DNA of 64,000 bases, from assembly GCA_023433505.1 (NCBI GenBank), contig JAEZCO010000030.1:55215-119214 (forward strand), read 5' to 3'. Positions 52,084-60,737 of the stretch are shown piece after piece (position 1 is the stretch's first letter; each line of letters opens with the position of its first letter). The translations under genes were made by a program, and so were the position numbers. Origin of the DNA: Bacillota bacterium. Lineage in GTDB: Bacteria; Bacillota; Clostridia; Acetivibrionales; DTU013. Below the pieces are notes generated by a model. It searched no databases and was not told the DNA's origin. It worked only from the letters and a program-made list of their open reading frames with translations.

Positions 52084-54429
52084 ATGAAAAAGGCATTGCG
52101 CACAAAGCTGGCGGAAATTGTGATAATTGCTTTGATAATCAATATAGGTTTGCTTTTTGCCGTGAGCGCAGGTACGGTGAAAACCATAGTCCTGGAGGAA
52201 GATTGGCGGCTGACCGCCGCTATGGATATCAATGCCGGTGAAGGAAATGTCATCGTGCTTGACGGACTGAACAAATATACCATTTATGAAATGAATGCCA
52301 ACGCTGTTCTTACAAACTCAACGGGAATCGTCAGGCTCAAAAACACGGCAGTCATCAGCGTGGGCTCGTCCCCGGCAGCAGAGTCGCTGGCGGAGCTTTA
52401 TACGGCCGCATTGTCCGTAACCTCCGTCACAGCTCCCGCACAGGATGCAGCTTCTCTTCCGATGCCGGTGGTCCCCGGCTTTACCGTCGCCATCCGTTCG
52501 TCAAGCAATCCCGATGCCATTGCATTAAACGGAGCGGTGACACCCCGCGCATCACCACAGACTGTAGACCTTGTCTTCACTTTATCCGGCAACGGCGGTG
52601 AAGCCGACACGGCCGGCATCTCCGTTACAGTGCCGGCGGCATCCGGCGGCAATGAGCAGGTGCCGTCCCTGGGAGGAAGTGTTGCAATCAGCGGAACTGC
52701 CAAATACGGGCAGGTATTTTCGGCGAACCTCACGAATGTAACAAATAACGTCGGCCCCCTTTCCTATTTATGGAAGCGCGGAGCCACAGAGGTCGGAACA
52801 GGCGCAGCCTATACAATTGTTCAGGCCGATATAGGCCAGAGCATAACAGTAACGGTAACGGGAGACGGGATAAATGCCCGGGGCAGCGTAACGAGCCCTG
52901 CCGTGACACCTGTCAAAGCGGACGGACCGTCGGCTCCGGCTGCTCCAACCCTTGCTTCAAAAACCTCCGCAAGTATAACCTTAAACCCTGTTACAGGTGC
53001 GGAGTATTCAAAGGACAACGGAGCCACCTGGCAGAACGGAACAGTTTTTACCGGACTTAGCTCCAATACGGCATATACTTTTGTCTTAAGAATCAAAGAA
53101 ACGCTGATACAATTTGCATCTGCAAACAGCGCTTCGGCCAGTGTTACAACCGATGCCGCCTCCGGCGGGAAAGGCAACGACAGCGGAAGCAGTATTACCC
53201 CTGTGCAGCCTGAAGCACCCAAGGGAACCACCAGTATCAAGGAAAGCGGTATCATAGAAGCGGCTCCTGTGCTGAAGCCAAATTCGAAGCAGGCTGAAAT
53301 AACCATTCCACAGGAGGAGCTGGACAAAGCGGCGGAAAAAGTGACTGCCGGAGCGGATGGCGTAAAAGTAATACCGGTAAACGTAAAAAAGACGGAAGGA
53401 GCAAACACCTATGTGGCCGAGCTTTCGGCAGCAGCTCTTTCTACGGCGGAAACAGCCCGTAAGATACGCGTTGCCACTGAAGCCGGCACGCTTGTTGTTC
53501 CGGCAAATATGCTGACGGCAGCGGATTCTTCCGGAGCGGAGAAGGTGGCATTGTCCATCGGCGCTGCGGACACAAGCGCCATTGCGGCGGAGGTTATGGC
53601 GCAAATCGGCGGCAGGCCGGTGGTTGAATTAAAGCTTCAAGTCAATGGAGAAACCAGGGCGTGGAGTAATCCTGACGCGCCTGTCACCGTAACAATACCT
53701 TATACGCCAACGGCGGAAGAACTGGCTGATCCTGAACACATTGTCGTATGGTATGTGGATGGCACAGGCAATGTGACGGCTGTCCCGACAGGCAGGTACG
53801 ATGCCGCCTCGGGCAAGGTTACCTTCAGCACTACCCATTTCAGCAAGTATGCCGTCGCGTATGTAAATAAGACCTTCAATGACATAGGCGGCTATTCCTG
53901 GGCAAAGAAGGCCATCGAAGTAATGGCTTCAAAAGGTGTTATCAAAGGGACCTCGGATACTTCCTATTCACCCGGAGCGCCGATAAAAAGAGGAGATTTC
54001 ATTGTGCTGCTGGTCAGAGCTCTGGGCCTGAGCTCAAAAGTTGAGGGCAACTTTGCGGATGTTGCTGTCGGCCCACATTATGCCGAAGCGACGGCAATCG
54101 CAAAAAAATTGGGAATAGCCACAGGCGTAGGCGGAAACAAGTTTATGCCGGAGGCCTATATTTCAAGGCAGGATATGATGACCCTGGCAAACAGGGCAAT
54201 AAAGCTCTCCGGGAAAAGCCTGCCGGCGGGAAGCACTTTGGAGCTGGACAGGTTCACCGACGGATCAAAGGTTGCGGCACATGCATCGGAAGCTGTTTCT
54301 ACCCTTGTAAAGAACGGCATAATCGTCGGCAGCGGGAATCGGATCAATCCCCTTGGAGAGACTACCCGGGCCGAAATAGCCGTAATCATTTACAGAATTT
54401 ATACTGCTACAGCGAAAACCGTTGAATGA
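52084..54429 (+). CDS. Cell-surface protein with Ig/FN3-like modules and C-terminal SLH domains
   Basis: 781 residues from the ATG at 52084, which follows GGGGGAGGG in the end of the previous gene. A signal peptide (LAEIVIIALIINIGLLFAVSAG) is followed by a small beta-domain, an Ig-like module (YLWKRGATEVGTGAAYTI), an FN3-like module (SITLNPVTGAEYSKDNGATW), a Ser/Gly linker near 365-380, and a further beta-domain ending VWYVDGTGNVTAVPTGRYD. Three SLH repeats (about 605-775) close the protein: FNDIGGYSWAKKAIEVMASK, FADVAVGPHYAEATAIAKKL and FTDGSKVAAHASEAVSTLVK. It would be held to the wall by the C-terminus. No catalytic domain is seen. Confidence 0.85.
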   Translation: MKKALRTKLAEIVIIALIINIGLLFAVSAGTVKTIVLEEDWRLTAAMDINAGEGNVIVLDGLNKYTIYEMNANAVLTNSTGIVRLKNTAVISVGSSPAAESLAELYTAALSVTSVTAPAQDAASLPMPVVPGFTVAIRSSSNPDAIALNGAVTPRASPQTVDLVFTLSGNGGEADTAGISVTVPAASGGNEQVPSLGGSVAISGTAKYGQVFSANLTNVTNNVGPLSYLWKRGATEVGTGAAYTIVQADIGQSITVTVTGDGINARGSVTSPAVTPVKADGPSAPAAPTLASKTSASITLNPVTGAEYSKDNGATWQNGTVFTGLSSNTAYTFVLRIKETLIQFASANSASASVTTDAASGGKGNDSGSSITPVQPEAPKGTTSIKESGIIEAAPVLKPNSKQAEITIPQEELDKAAEKVTAGADGVKVIPVNVKKTEGANTYVAELSAAALSTAETARKIRVATEAGTLVVPANMLTAADSSGAEKVALSIGAADTSAIAAEVMAQIGGRPVVELKLQVNGETRAWSNPDAPVTVTIPYTPTAEELADPEHIVVWYVDGTGNVTAVPTGRYDAASGKVTFSTTHFSKYAVAYVNKTFNDIGGYSWAKKAIEVMASKGVIKGTSDTSYSPGAPIKRGDFIVLLVRALGLSSKVEGNFADVAVGPHYAEATAIAKKLGIATGVGGNKFMPEAYISRQDMMTLANRAIKLSGKSLPAGSTLELDRFTDGSKVAAHASEAVSTLVKNGIIVGSGNRINPLGETTRAEIAVIIYRIYTATAKTVE

Positions 54430-54454
54430 ACGATAGATTGAATGATGGATATAA

Positions 54455-54648
54455 TTGAACAACGTCACAGTCCCCCTCCTCATAGGTAAAAGTTACTATT
54501 GAAGTAACTAACTATATTGTACAAGGAGGGGGATACCGATTCAAAAAGCAGTCAGTAGTACTACAGCAAAAACTACCAAAGAGATATTAAATGAAGTTTT
54601 CGCTGTAGTATAAGTGGAGGGTAGCAATCCCCAACAGACGTTGTTCAA
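54455..54648 (+). mobile_element. 194-bp transposon-like element (MITE) with 12-bp terminal inverted repeats
   Basis: TTGAACAACGTC (54455-54466) and GACGTTGTTCAA (54637-54648) are perfect 12-bp terminal inverted repeats. Inside, a C-rich stretch TCCCCCTCCT (54471-54480) is complementary to AGGAGGGGGA (54522-54531), a ribosome-binding sequence followed by 24 codons from ATT (QKAVSSTTAKTTKEILNEVF, then AVV) ending in TAA. This looks like the 5' end of a transposase gene with its start codon mutated and the rest deleted. A small hairpin GTTAC/GTAAC sits in the loop. No target-site duplication is obvious. Left-end relics occur at 1219 and 33886. Confidence 0.65.
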
Positions 54649-55059
54649 ACGCCACGTATAGGCCAGGCGCACGATGTGTAGCGTAGGGAGAATTCATTTC
54701 GCCCGCAGCGAGTGGGGCCCCCATCAGAAATTGAACAGGAATCCACTGCAGAGGCGGCCAGTAGCCGTCCCTGTTCGTCTGGTGCAGATTGCCGGAAGTG
54801 ATATTCCAGTATTCCGAATGACATTGTGGTTATTTCACTTTATTTTCAAATTGTGCCATAATTTTTGACTGCGTCTACATGTGACATACTCTATTGATTT
54901 TTGACAGGCGTTTGTGATAATATAGGCAAAAAAGCAGTAAGTCTTTAACAACTATCATGAAGGTAAAAGACTTATTTTGATCATGTGGATATGTGAAAAG
55001 AAATTAACGCAGCATTCCGTAATATCAGGTCAAAAGGAACGGATTTAAAATCACGGACG
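54649..55059. other. Gene-free interval upstream of the kinase, with repeat remnant and possible promoter
   Basis: No gene seen. Around 54690-54715 a sequence resembling intergenic GTAGGGGCGAA...TTCGCCCG repeats is present in decayed form; a related start appears at 63973. A possible promoter for the kinase gene is TTGATT (54894-54899), 16 bases, GATAAT (54916-54921). The leader to the kinase start is about 130 bases with no strong hairpin. Confidence 0.35.
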
Positions 55060-56868
55060 GTGGCTATTATGCAAAATATCGAGAAGGAATTCAATACATA
55101 CTATCTGGAACAGTTGAATCAGAATAACCCGCTTCCGTCATTTATTACGGAATTTTTTACTATCCGGGCCTGCCTGAGTTTTTCAGATACAAAATGCATT
55201 TATATCATCTCGGATATTATTTTTGACCAAAAGTATATTCTGAAACAAGTATCCAAACAGCACCTATCCCAAAGTGAAAAAGAATGGGACATGCTGTCGT
55301 CACTGAAGCATCCGTCCATACCGAAGGCATATAAATGGTACTCCGATGACCAGTATACCTATATGATCAGGGAATACTTTGACGGAATGGCCATGGATGC
55401 TTATGTTCTGGGAAATGGAACGGTTCAGGAGGATGACGCGGTTGAGCTGGCGGTCAAGCTATGTGATTTGCTTACCTATCTGCATAGCCGGACCCCCCCT
55501 GTCATTCACCGGGATATCAAACCGCAGAATCTGATTTTGCGTCCGGACGGCGGTATCGGCTTGATCGACTTTGAGACCTCCAGACATTTCGATCTACAGG
55601 CCGGAAATGATACCGTTTATATGGGAACTTTACAGACGGCGGCCCCGGAGCAGTTCGGCTACCGGCAGACCAACCAGCAGACAGATATTTACGCCCTTGG
55701 TATCCTGCTCCTCTATCTTGAGACAGGCAGTTATGACCGGGCGGATACTTGCCATATGACTCCCAGACTAAAAAAGATCGCGGAAAGGTGCACGGAATTT
55801 TCTCCAAAAGACCGTTACAAAAGTGTGGAAGAAGTCAAAATGCATCTCCTTGGCAAAAGGAATTCCGTTTTTTCCAAAAAGATGGTTGTCGGTCTCAGTG
55901 CTTTATTCGTCGGCAGCACCATAGTATTCAGCCTATCGACTGCCATACCTCCGGCCAGGCAGGACGAATCAAAAAATTATGCGGAGATCGCGCTGAATGA
56001 CTCAACAAAGGATGAAGAGGGAAAAGAGACTATACCGATAAAGGATGAAGAGACAAAACAGACTGAAGCGACAGACCCTGAAGAAACGGTAAAACAGGCC
56101 GAGGTGACAAACCCTGAAGAAACAGCAAAACAGACCGGAGCCACAAACCCTGAAGAAACGGTAAAACAAACCGGGGCGGCAAACCCTGAAGGAACGGTAA
56201 AACAGACCGAACCAACAAAGTATGAAGAGATAAAAACGCTCAAATCGGCAAAGCAAGAAGATACGGAAACCGTTTCCTTTAAAAATCCCGGCATTGAAAA
56301 GGCTGTGCGAATGGCAATAAACAAAACGGCCGGTGAACCTTTATTAAAATCGGAGGTAGAAAAAATCATCTACCTGGAATTGAACGGAAATCTGTCGGAG
56401 TATGTTTGGTACAATGATTTTTCTCACGACTTTTACATGAACCGCCTTGCCTACAAAGGAGAATTTCTCGAGCGGGGTCCCATAGATTCCCTGGAGGAGC
56501 TTGCCAAGCTTCCGTATCTCATTGATTTGATACTGATGAATCAGCAAATCTCCGATCTTTCGGGGATCGAAAAGCTGACCCACCTGCAGCAGCTGAATTT
56601 GTGCTACAATTATGTTTCGGACCTGACGCCGCTGAAGGATTTGAAAAAGCTGACGATGCTGCGGATAAACAGCAATCCCATCAAGGATCTGTCGCCGCTG
56701 AAGGACTTATCAAAGCTGGATTCCCTGGAAATATCCGCAACCAATGTCACTGACCTGTCGCCGCTTTCTTCCTTGAAATCCCTGACGACTTTAGGACTTT
56801 GGGGAATGAAAAATATGGACCTGTCTCCCCTGAAGGACATGGAAAATCTGAAAAATATCATTAATTAA
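55060..56868 (+). CDS. Membrane Ser/Thr protein kinase with extracellular leucine-rich repeats
   Basis: 602 residues. An N-terminal Hanks-type kinase domain (about 30-265) has the beta-3 Lys in YILKQVSK, the catalytic loop VIHRDIKPQNLI, and APEQFGYR with TDIYALGILLLYLETG. The metal-binding DFG reads DFE and no clear glycine-rich loop is seen. One membrane helix (about 275-295, VVGLSALFVGSTIVFSLSTA) separates it from an outside part: a 12-residue tandem repeat linker (about 335-394), then 4-5 leucine-rich repeats (LQQLNLCYNYVSDLTPLKDL and similar). The layout mirrors receptor kinases. An ATG at 55069 is an alternative start to the GTG at 55060. Activity depends on whether DFE is tolerated; Asp is kept. 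Confidence 0.85.
   Translation: MAIMQNIEKEFNTYYLEQLNQNNPLPSFITEFFTIRACLSFSDTKCIYIISDIIFDQKYILKQVSKQHLSQSEKEWDMLSSLKHPSIPKAYKWYSDDQYTYMIREYFDGMAMDAYVLGNGTVQEDDAVELAVKLCDLLTYLHSRTPPVIHRDIKPQNLILRPDGGIGLIDFETSRHFDLQAGNDTVYMGTLQTAAPEQFGYRQTNQQTDIYALGILLLYLETGSYDRADTCHMTPRLKKIAERCTEFSPKDRYKSVEEVKMHLLGKRNSVFSKKMVVGLSALFVGSTIVFSLSTAIPPARQDESKNYAEIALNDSTKDEEGKETIPIKDEETKQTEATDPEETVKQAEVTNPEETAKQTGATNPEETVKQTGAANPEGTVKQTEPTKYEEIKTLKSAKQEDTETVSFKNPGIEKAVRMAINKTAGEPLLKSEVEKIIYLELNGNLSEYVWYNDFSHDFYMNRLAYKGEFLERGPIDSLEELAKLPYLIDLILMNQQISDLSGIEKLTHLQQLNLCYNYVSDLTPLKDLKKLTMLRINSNPIKDLSPLKDLSKLDSLEISATNVTDLSPLSSLKSLTTLGLWGMKNMDLSPLKDMENLKNIIN
56062..56241 (+). repeat. 36-bp in-frame tandem repeat in the kinase gene
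   Basis: Four full copies and a degenerate fifth of a 36-base unit encode variants of TGATNPEETVKQ. It forms a charged, flexible spacer between the membrane helix and the leucine-rich repeats. The copy number probably varies between strains by slippage. Confidence 0.8.
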
Positions 56869-56874
56869 CGCCCC

Positions 56875-56994
56875 GCACGCATCGCGCGTCCGCATATCTA
56901 TGACGTGGTGGAAGCTGCCATGGATAATCTCATAAAGCAGGTGCAGCCGGAAATAGATGTGGAAATCGTGAAGGAAAAATTCCCGGGGAATTAG
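56875..56994 (+). pseudogene. Short gene fragment next to a palindromic repeat
   Basis: 56875-56897 is a relative of the repeat at 24301 (19 of 23 bases). Directly after it, 33 codons read HIYDVVEAAMDNLIKQVQPE then IDVEIVKEKFPGN and a TAG at 56992-56994. The sequence looks like a real protein C-terminus, but there is no start region, so it is probably a leftover of a deleted or rearranged gene. The family is not recognised. Confidence 0.35.
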
Positions 56995-57011
56995 CTAAAA
57001 AAATGAATAAT

Positions 57012-57035
57012 GACGGGTAAGATACTGCGCCCGTC
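57012..57035 (-). terminator. Possible terminator of the leftward two-component operon
   Basis: GACGGG (57012-57017) / CCCGTC (57030-57035). On the minus strand the stem is followed after about ten bases by seven T (57002-56996). The stem is short and the T run offset, so the call is tentative. Confidence 0.35.
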
Positions 57036-57066
57036 CGTCAGTCGCGCTTTAAAGCAGTCTGTTGCA

Positions 57067-58668
57067 TCATGCCTTTTTGTAGTTGCCGGGAGTGATGCCT
57101 GTGGCTTTCTTAAAAGCGCGGTGAAAGTATTTTTCATCGTTAAATCCAACGATTCTGGATATTTCGCTTACGGTGTAAATACCTTGCTTTAAATACTCCA
57201 TGGACTTTTTGATTCTTAATTTGATCAGGAAATCCGTAAAGCTTTCCTTGTACTCTTCCCTGAAAAGCTTGCAAAAATATGACTGGCTCAGGTTGACATG
57301 CTCTGCCACCATTCCTACACTGATTTCCGCATGAAAGTTCTTGAGGATATACTCCATGGCCTTCGCCATGATCCTTTTATTCCAGGGAGTCTGATGCTCT
57401 TGTGCAATTTCCAGGCAGGACTGGACCAGGGTAGAAAAGAATTCCTCTACTTTATCCCATGTACTGAGCGAATTGACCTGGCTATACAGCTCGATCTCGC
57501 TTCCGATGCTTTGCTCCAGGGGAAGTCCCATCTGATCCATGATCCTGTAAAGGGTATAGATGATTTGAAAGTTCAGCTTCATCAGGCCTTCGGGCCTGTC
57601 AAGCACCGATGAATAAAAGGGCCGGTATAATTCCGTAATGGTGGCTACGGCTTCTTTTTTATTGCAGGTTTTGAGGCAGATCATCAATTTCTGTTCGGTC
57701 TCCAGGGTGATATTCACCGTGTTCTTTTGGGAAGAAGGCTCTCCCGGGTCTTTAAAAACCTGGTTGCCGCCTTTTACAAGTCTTAGCATGGCGGCCTTGT
57801 TGGCAGATGCGAAGGATTTGTATGCAAGGGACAGGTTTGCAACGGGATAACCGGCGCTCAGGGTCAGGGTAAGCCGGAAAAATTTCGTAAAATTCTCTCT
57901 GATTTTGTGAAATGCTGCGTTCAACCTTTCACAATCGGCTGGCTCAGTCCAGGGCAGGCTGAGAAGGAACCCCAGCCGGTGGTCTATAGTGAAGCTGTAG
58001 GGGAGTACATTCTCTTCGGAAAATATTTCACATGCAATGTTTTGGATGCTGAATTTAAATAATTCAAGCTCCTTGTTTGAAATATTTTTGCAAAGCTCCT
58101 CATAATTGTCTATATAGATGAGTACTACCATCAGTAAGCCGTTGTGCAGCCGGATGCCCAGTTCGCTCAAAGTTTCATCAAGTATGCTTTTTCCCGGAAG
58201 CCGCTCCTGCACCAATTCAAGGATAAAGTTTCTCCGTGCATGCTCCAGATATCTTCGGGTCCTCATTTGGGTTTTTATATTGTTATCCAGTATTTTTTTT
58301 GATTCGGAAAGGTTTCCGGCGATTGTATCCAGGACGGTTTCCAGCTCCGAATCCTTGACGGGCTTCAGAAGATAGGAAGAGACCCCCAGGGTTATTGCCT
58401 TTTGGGCGTACTCAAAGGTGTCATATCCGCTGATGATGACGCAAGCTGTTTCCGGAGAGTCCTTTCTGATATTGCCGATGAACTGGAGCCCATCCATTTT
58501 TGGCATTTTTATATCCGCCAGGATGATTTCAGGATGAAAAGCCGCGGCAATGCTGATTGCTTCAACTCCGTCGGAGGCTTCCGATATTTCCGTGTACCCC
58601 AGCTTATTCAAGCTCCGGACCAGGGACTCCCGGATAGGAGATTCATCTTCAACCACCAAAATTCTCAT
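57067..58668 (-). CDS. YesN-type response regulator with AraC DNA-binding domain (intact)
   Basis: 533 residues. The receiver domain is complete: MRILVVEDESPIRESL, ILADIKMPKMDGLQF (phospho-acceptor Asp) and YLLKPVKDSELE. A long middle domain follows, then an AraC domain with ISVGMVAEHVNLSQSYFCKL and VSEISRIVGFNDEKYFHRAF, ending GITPGNYKKA. The start overlaps the end of the kinase gene by 20 bases, so translation is coupled. The divergent sugar ABC transporter at 60738-63918 is the likely target. This intact gene is the natural comparison for the broken regulator at 7743. Confidence 0.92.
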   Translation of the reverse strand: MRILVVEDESPIRESLVRSLNKLGYTEISEASDGVEAISIAAAFHPEIILADIKMPKMDGLQFIGNIRKDSPETACVIISGYDTFEYAQKAITLGVSSYLLKPVKDSELETVLDTIAGNLSESKKILDNNIKTQMRTRRYLEHARRNFILELVQERLPGKSILDETLSELGIRLHNGLLMVVLIYIDNYEELCKNISNKELELFKFSIQNIACEIFSEENVLPYSFTIDHRLGFLLSLPWTEPADCERLNAAFHKIRENFTKFFRLTLTLSAGYPVANLSLAYKSFASANKAAMLRLVKGGNQVFKDPGEPSSQKNTVNITLETEQKLMICLKTCNKKEAVATITELYRPFYSSVLDRPEGLMKLNFQIIYTLYRIMDQMGLPLEQSIGSEIELYSQVNSLSTWDKVEEFFSTLVQSCLEIAQEHQTPWNKRIMAKAMEYILKNFHAEISVGMVAEHVNLSQSYFCKLFREEYKESFTDFLIKLRIKKSMEYLKQGIYTVSEISRIVGFNDEKYFHRAFKKATGITPGNYKKA

Positions 58669-60529
58669 GAATGATTACTCCTTTGCCGGCGTCCGCCGAA
58701 GGGATTGCAATACGTACTGTGGTACCCTTTCCAACCGTGCTGGTTATAGTGACACCATAACTTGCACCAAAGTAAAGCTTAATTCTTGTATTCACATTGA
58801 AAATGCCTATGAGATTTCCGGAAGCGCTGTTCATGTCAATTTCCGGAGCTTCCTTCAAAAGCCTGCCGATCTCCTCCAGTTTCTCCGAAGGGATGCCTGC
58901 GCCGTCGTCAATGACGTAAATATTGCATATTTCTCGGAATACCTTGGCGGAAATGCTGATACGGCCCGTCCCATCCTTACCTTCAAACCCGTGAACCAGA
59001 GAATTTTCGACGATGGGCTGCAGGGTTATGCGCAGGATGGGGCAATTTAAGGCTTCCTGGTCGATGTCATAGGCTACGGTATAACGGTTTCCAAACCGGA
59101 ACTTCTGTATCCAGAGATATTTTCCGATATGGTCCAGTTCCTCGGCAAAGCTGACGATAAATCTTCCCTTGCTGAGGCTGTACCGGAAAATGTCGGACAG
59201 GTTCTGCACCATGCTGTAGGCATTCTGAAAGTCATTTTTTTCAATAATGCTTTTCATGGAAGAAAGGGTATTGTATAAAAAATGGGGATTGATTTTGCTT
59301 TGCAGCGACTCCAGCTCAGCCTGCTTAAGATGGATATCCATCTCATATTTTTCCCGGATCAGGCCTTTTAAATTGGAAACCATGGAGTTAAAGCCCTTGC
59401 ATATCTCCGCAAATTCATCCTCGCCCTTAACAGGGGTCCTTACTTCAAAATCGCCGTATTCAAAGTGCTTGAAGGAGATCATCAATCTTTTCAGCGGAGT
59501 GACGATGAGCCTTGATAAAAAAACGGACAGAAGGATAACGGTGGTGGACAGCAGCAATACCAGGATCAAGTTTATTTTCTGTATACCGCTTAATTTATCT
59601 TCAATCGCTTTTTCGGGAATGATGGAAATCACCTTGAAGCCGTAAGCGGAAGAAAAATTACATAGCAGCAGATTCTTTTCAACGGTTGTCATGTACTCCG
59701 CGGCAGAGACTTCACCGGCCAGGACTTTGATAATGCCGGAGTACAGGCTGTCCGGCACGGTATTATTTGAGAAAACCATGGCATTGTTTTTATCGAGGAT
59801 GAGGATGGTATCCCCTTCGGAAATCTTGTCTTTGATCACCGTTTGGCCGAAATTTTCAAGGTTTTGCACAAAAATTGAAATTCCTATCGGTATGTTGTCA
59901 TTGGTATAATTCATAATGGCTCTTGTCACTGCAATCACCTTGTTCGTAGGCTGTGTGCCGTTTACGGTATAATTGTTCAGATCTAAAATAAAATTCAGCG
60001 GATTTCCCTTTGCCAGATAGGTCTGCCGGACCCAGTCATCCTTGATGACCTTGTCGTAGTTGGGATTCAAGGTGCCGTAATTGGTATACAGGAGCATGGA
60101 GCCGTAAATGTTTATGAGGCCGATGCCGTTGCTCTGCTCGTTGTTTTTCAAGATGCTTAAAAGGTAATACCTTACCTTGTCGGAAATAGCGGAATACTTC
60201 TCGTCAATGGTATCGTTGGTATAGGCCAGCAGGTCCTTCATGTCGGAAAAATTGATGATCAAAGCTTCGGACTGCTTTTCCAGGCCTTTAAGATCAACAT
60301 CGATGGCTCTGGCGATTTGTGTGTTCATGGTTTTTTTATTGGAAATAATGTCCGCCTTGAAAAGATTTTTGGTACTGTTGTAGGAAAACAATACGATGAT
60401 TGCCGCAGGGATGGAGATAGTGAGAATAAAAACAGGCAGGATTTTGAAAAGAAGTTTTTTCTTCATGGGGTTGACGCTATTTGCAATTAGTTCCTTGAAA
60501 GAAGAGAGGATTCTCATACGATCACACAT
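58649..60529 (-). CDS. YesM-type sensor histidine kinase (intact)
   Basis: 626 residues. A membrane helix near 28-50 (LPVFILTISIPAAIIVLFSY), an extracytoplasmic Cache-like sensor, a second helix at about 316-338 and a HAMP domain (LIVTPLKRLMISFKHFEYGD) precede the kinase. Catalytic motifs: LQSKINPHFLYNTLSSMKSI (phospho-acceptor His), LQPIVENSLVHGFEG (N box), VIDDGAGIPSEKL (G1) and LIGIFNVNTRIKLYFG (G2). ATGs at 60517 and 60466 are alternative starts; spacing to the GGGAG upstream is poor for all. It probably senses sugar-loaded binding protein and signals to the overlapping regulator. Confidence 0.92.
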   Translation of the reverse strand: MCDRMRILSSFKELIANSVNPMKKKLLFKILPVFILTISIPAAIIVLFSYNSTKNLFKADIISNKKTMNTQIARAIDVDLKGLEKQSEALIINFSDMKDLLAYTNDTIDEKYSAISDKVRYYLLSILKNNEQSNGIGLINIYGSMLLYTNYGTLNPNYDKVIKDDWVRQTYLAKGNPLNFILDLNNYTVNGTQPTNKVIAVTRAIMNYTNDNIPIGISIFVQNLENFGQTVIKDKISEGDTILILDKNNAMVFSNNTVPDSLYSGIIKVLAGEVSAAEYMTTVEKNLLLCNFSSAYGFKVISIIPEKAIEDKLSGIQKINLILVLLLSTTVILLSVFLSRLIVTPLKRLMISFKHFEYGDFEVRTPVKGEDEFAEICKGFNSMVSNLKGLIREKYEMDIHLKQAELESLQSKINPHFLYNTLSSMKSIIEKNDFQNAYSMVQNLSDIFRYSLSKGRFIVSFAEELDHIGKYLWIQKFRFGNRYTVAYDIDQEALNCPILRITLQPIVENSLVHGFEGKDGTGRISISAKVFREICNIYVIDDGAGIPSEKLEEIGRLLKEAPEIDMNSASGNLIGIFNVNTRIKLYFGASYGVTITSTVGKGTTVRIAIPSADAGKGVIIHENFGG

Positions 60530-60648
60530 ACTCCCGTTATTTTCAAAGCCGTGGTTCCATTATAGCATTCGCGGCGGCCCGAAACAATAAAAGCCCGCGG
60601 TTTGCAAAAACTGAATCGAATTGTCCACCTTTTAATTTTTCAGTACAC

Positions 60649-60677
60649 TTACTTCTTTTAATAAGCTTTTGTATAAT
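60649..60677 (+). promoter_or_regulatory. Promoter of the sugar ABC operon
   Basis: TTACTT (60649-60654), 17-base spacer, perfect -10 TATAAT (60672-60677), 61 bases before the binding-protein start. The weak -35 is what one expects for a promoter activated by an AraC-type regulator. Confidence 0.55.
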
Positions 60678-60737
60678 TGAAACATAGATGCGCATCCGAT
60701 CAGTTTACAATTTGAAGTTCTTATGGGGAGGATCGAA

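Noticed and set aside
54674..54868. 64-codon open frame upstream of the kinase
   Set aside because: No ribosome site, no protein-like composition, and it overlaps repeat-like sequence and the likely promoter region.
56062..56241. CRISPR-like array
   Set aside because: The 36-bp period is continuous coding repeat without spacers and encodes a 12-residue unit. No cas genes are present.
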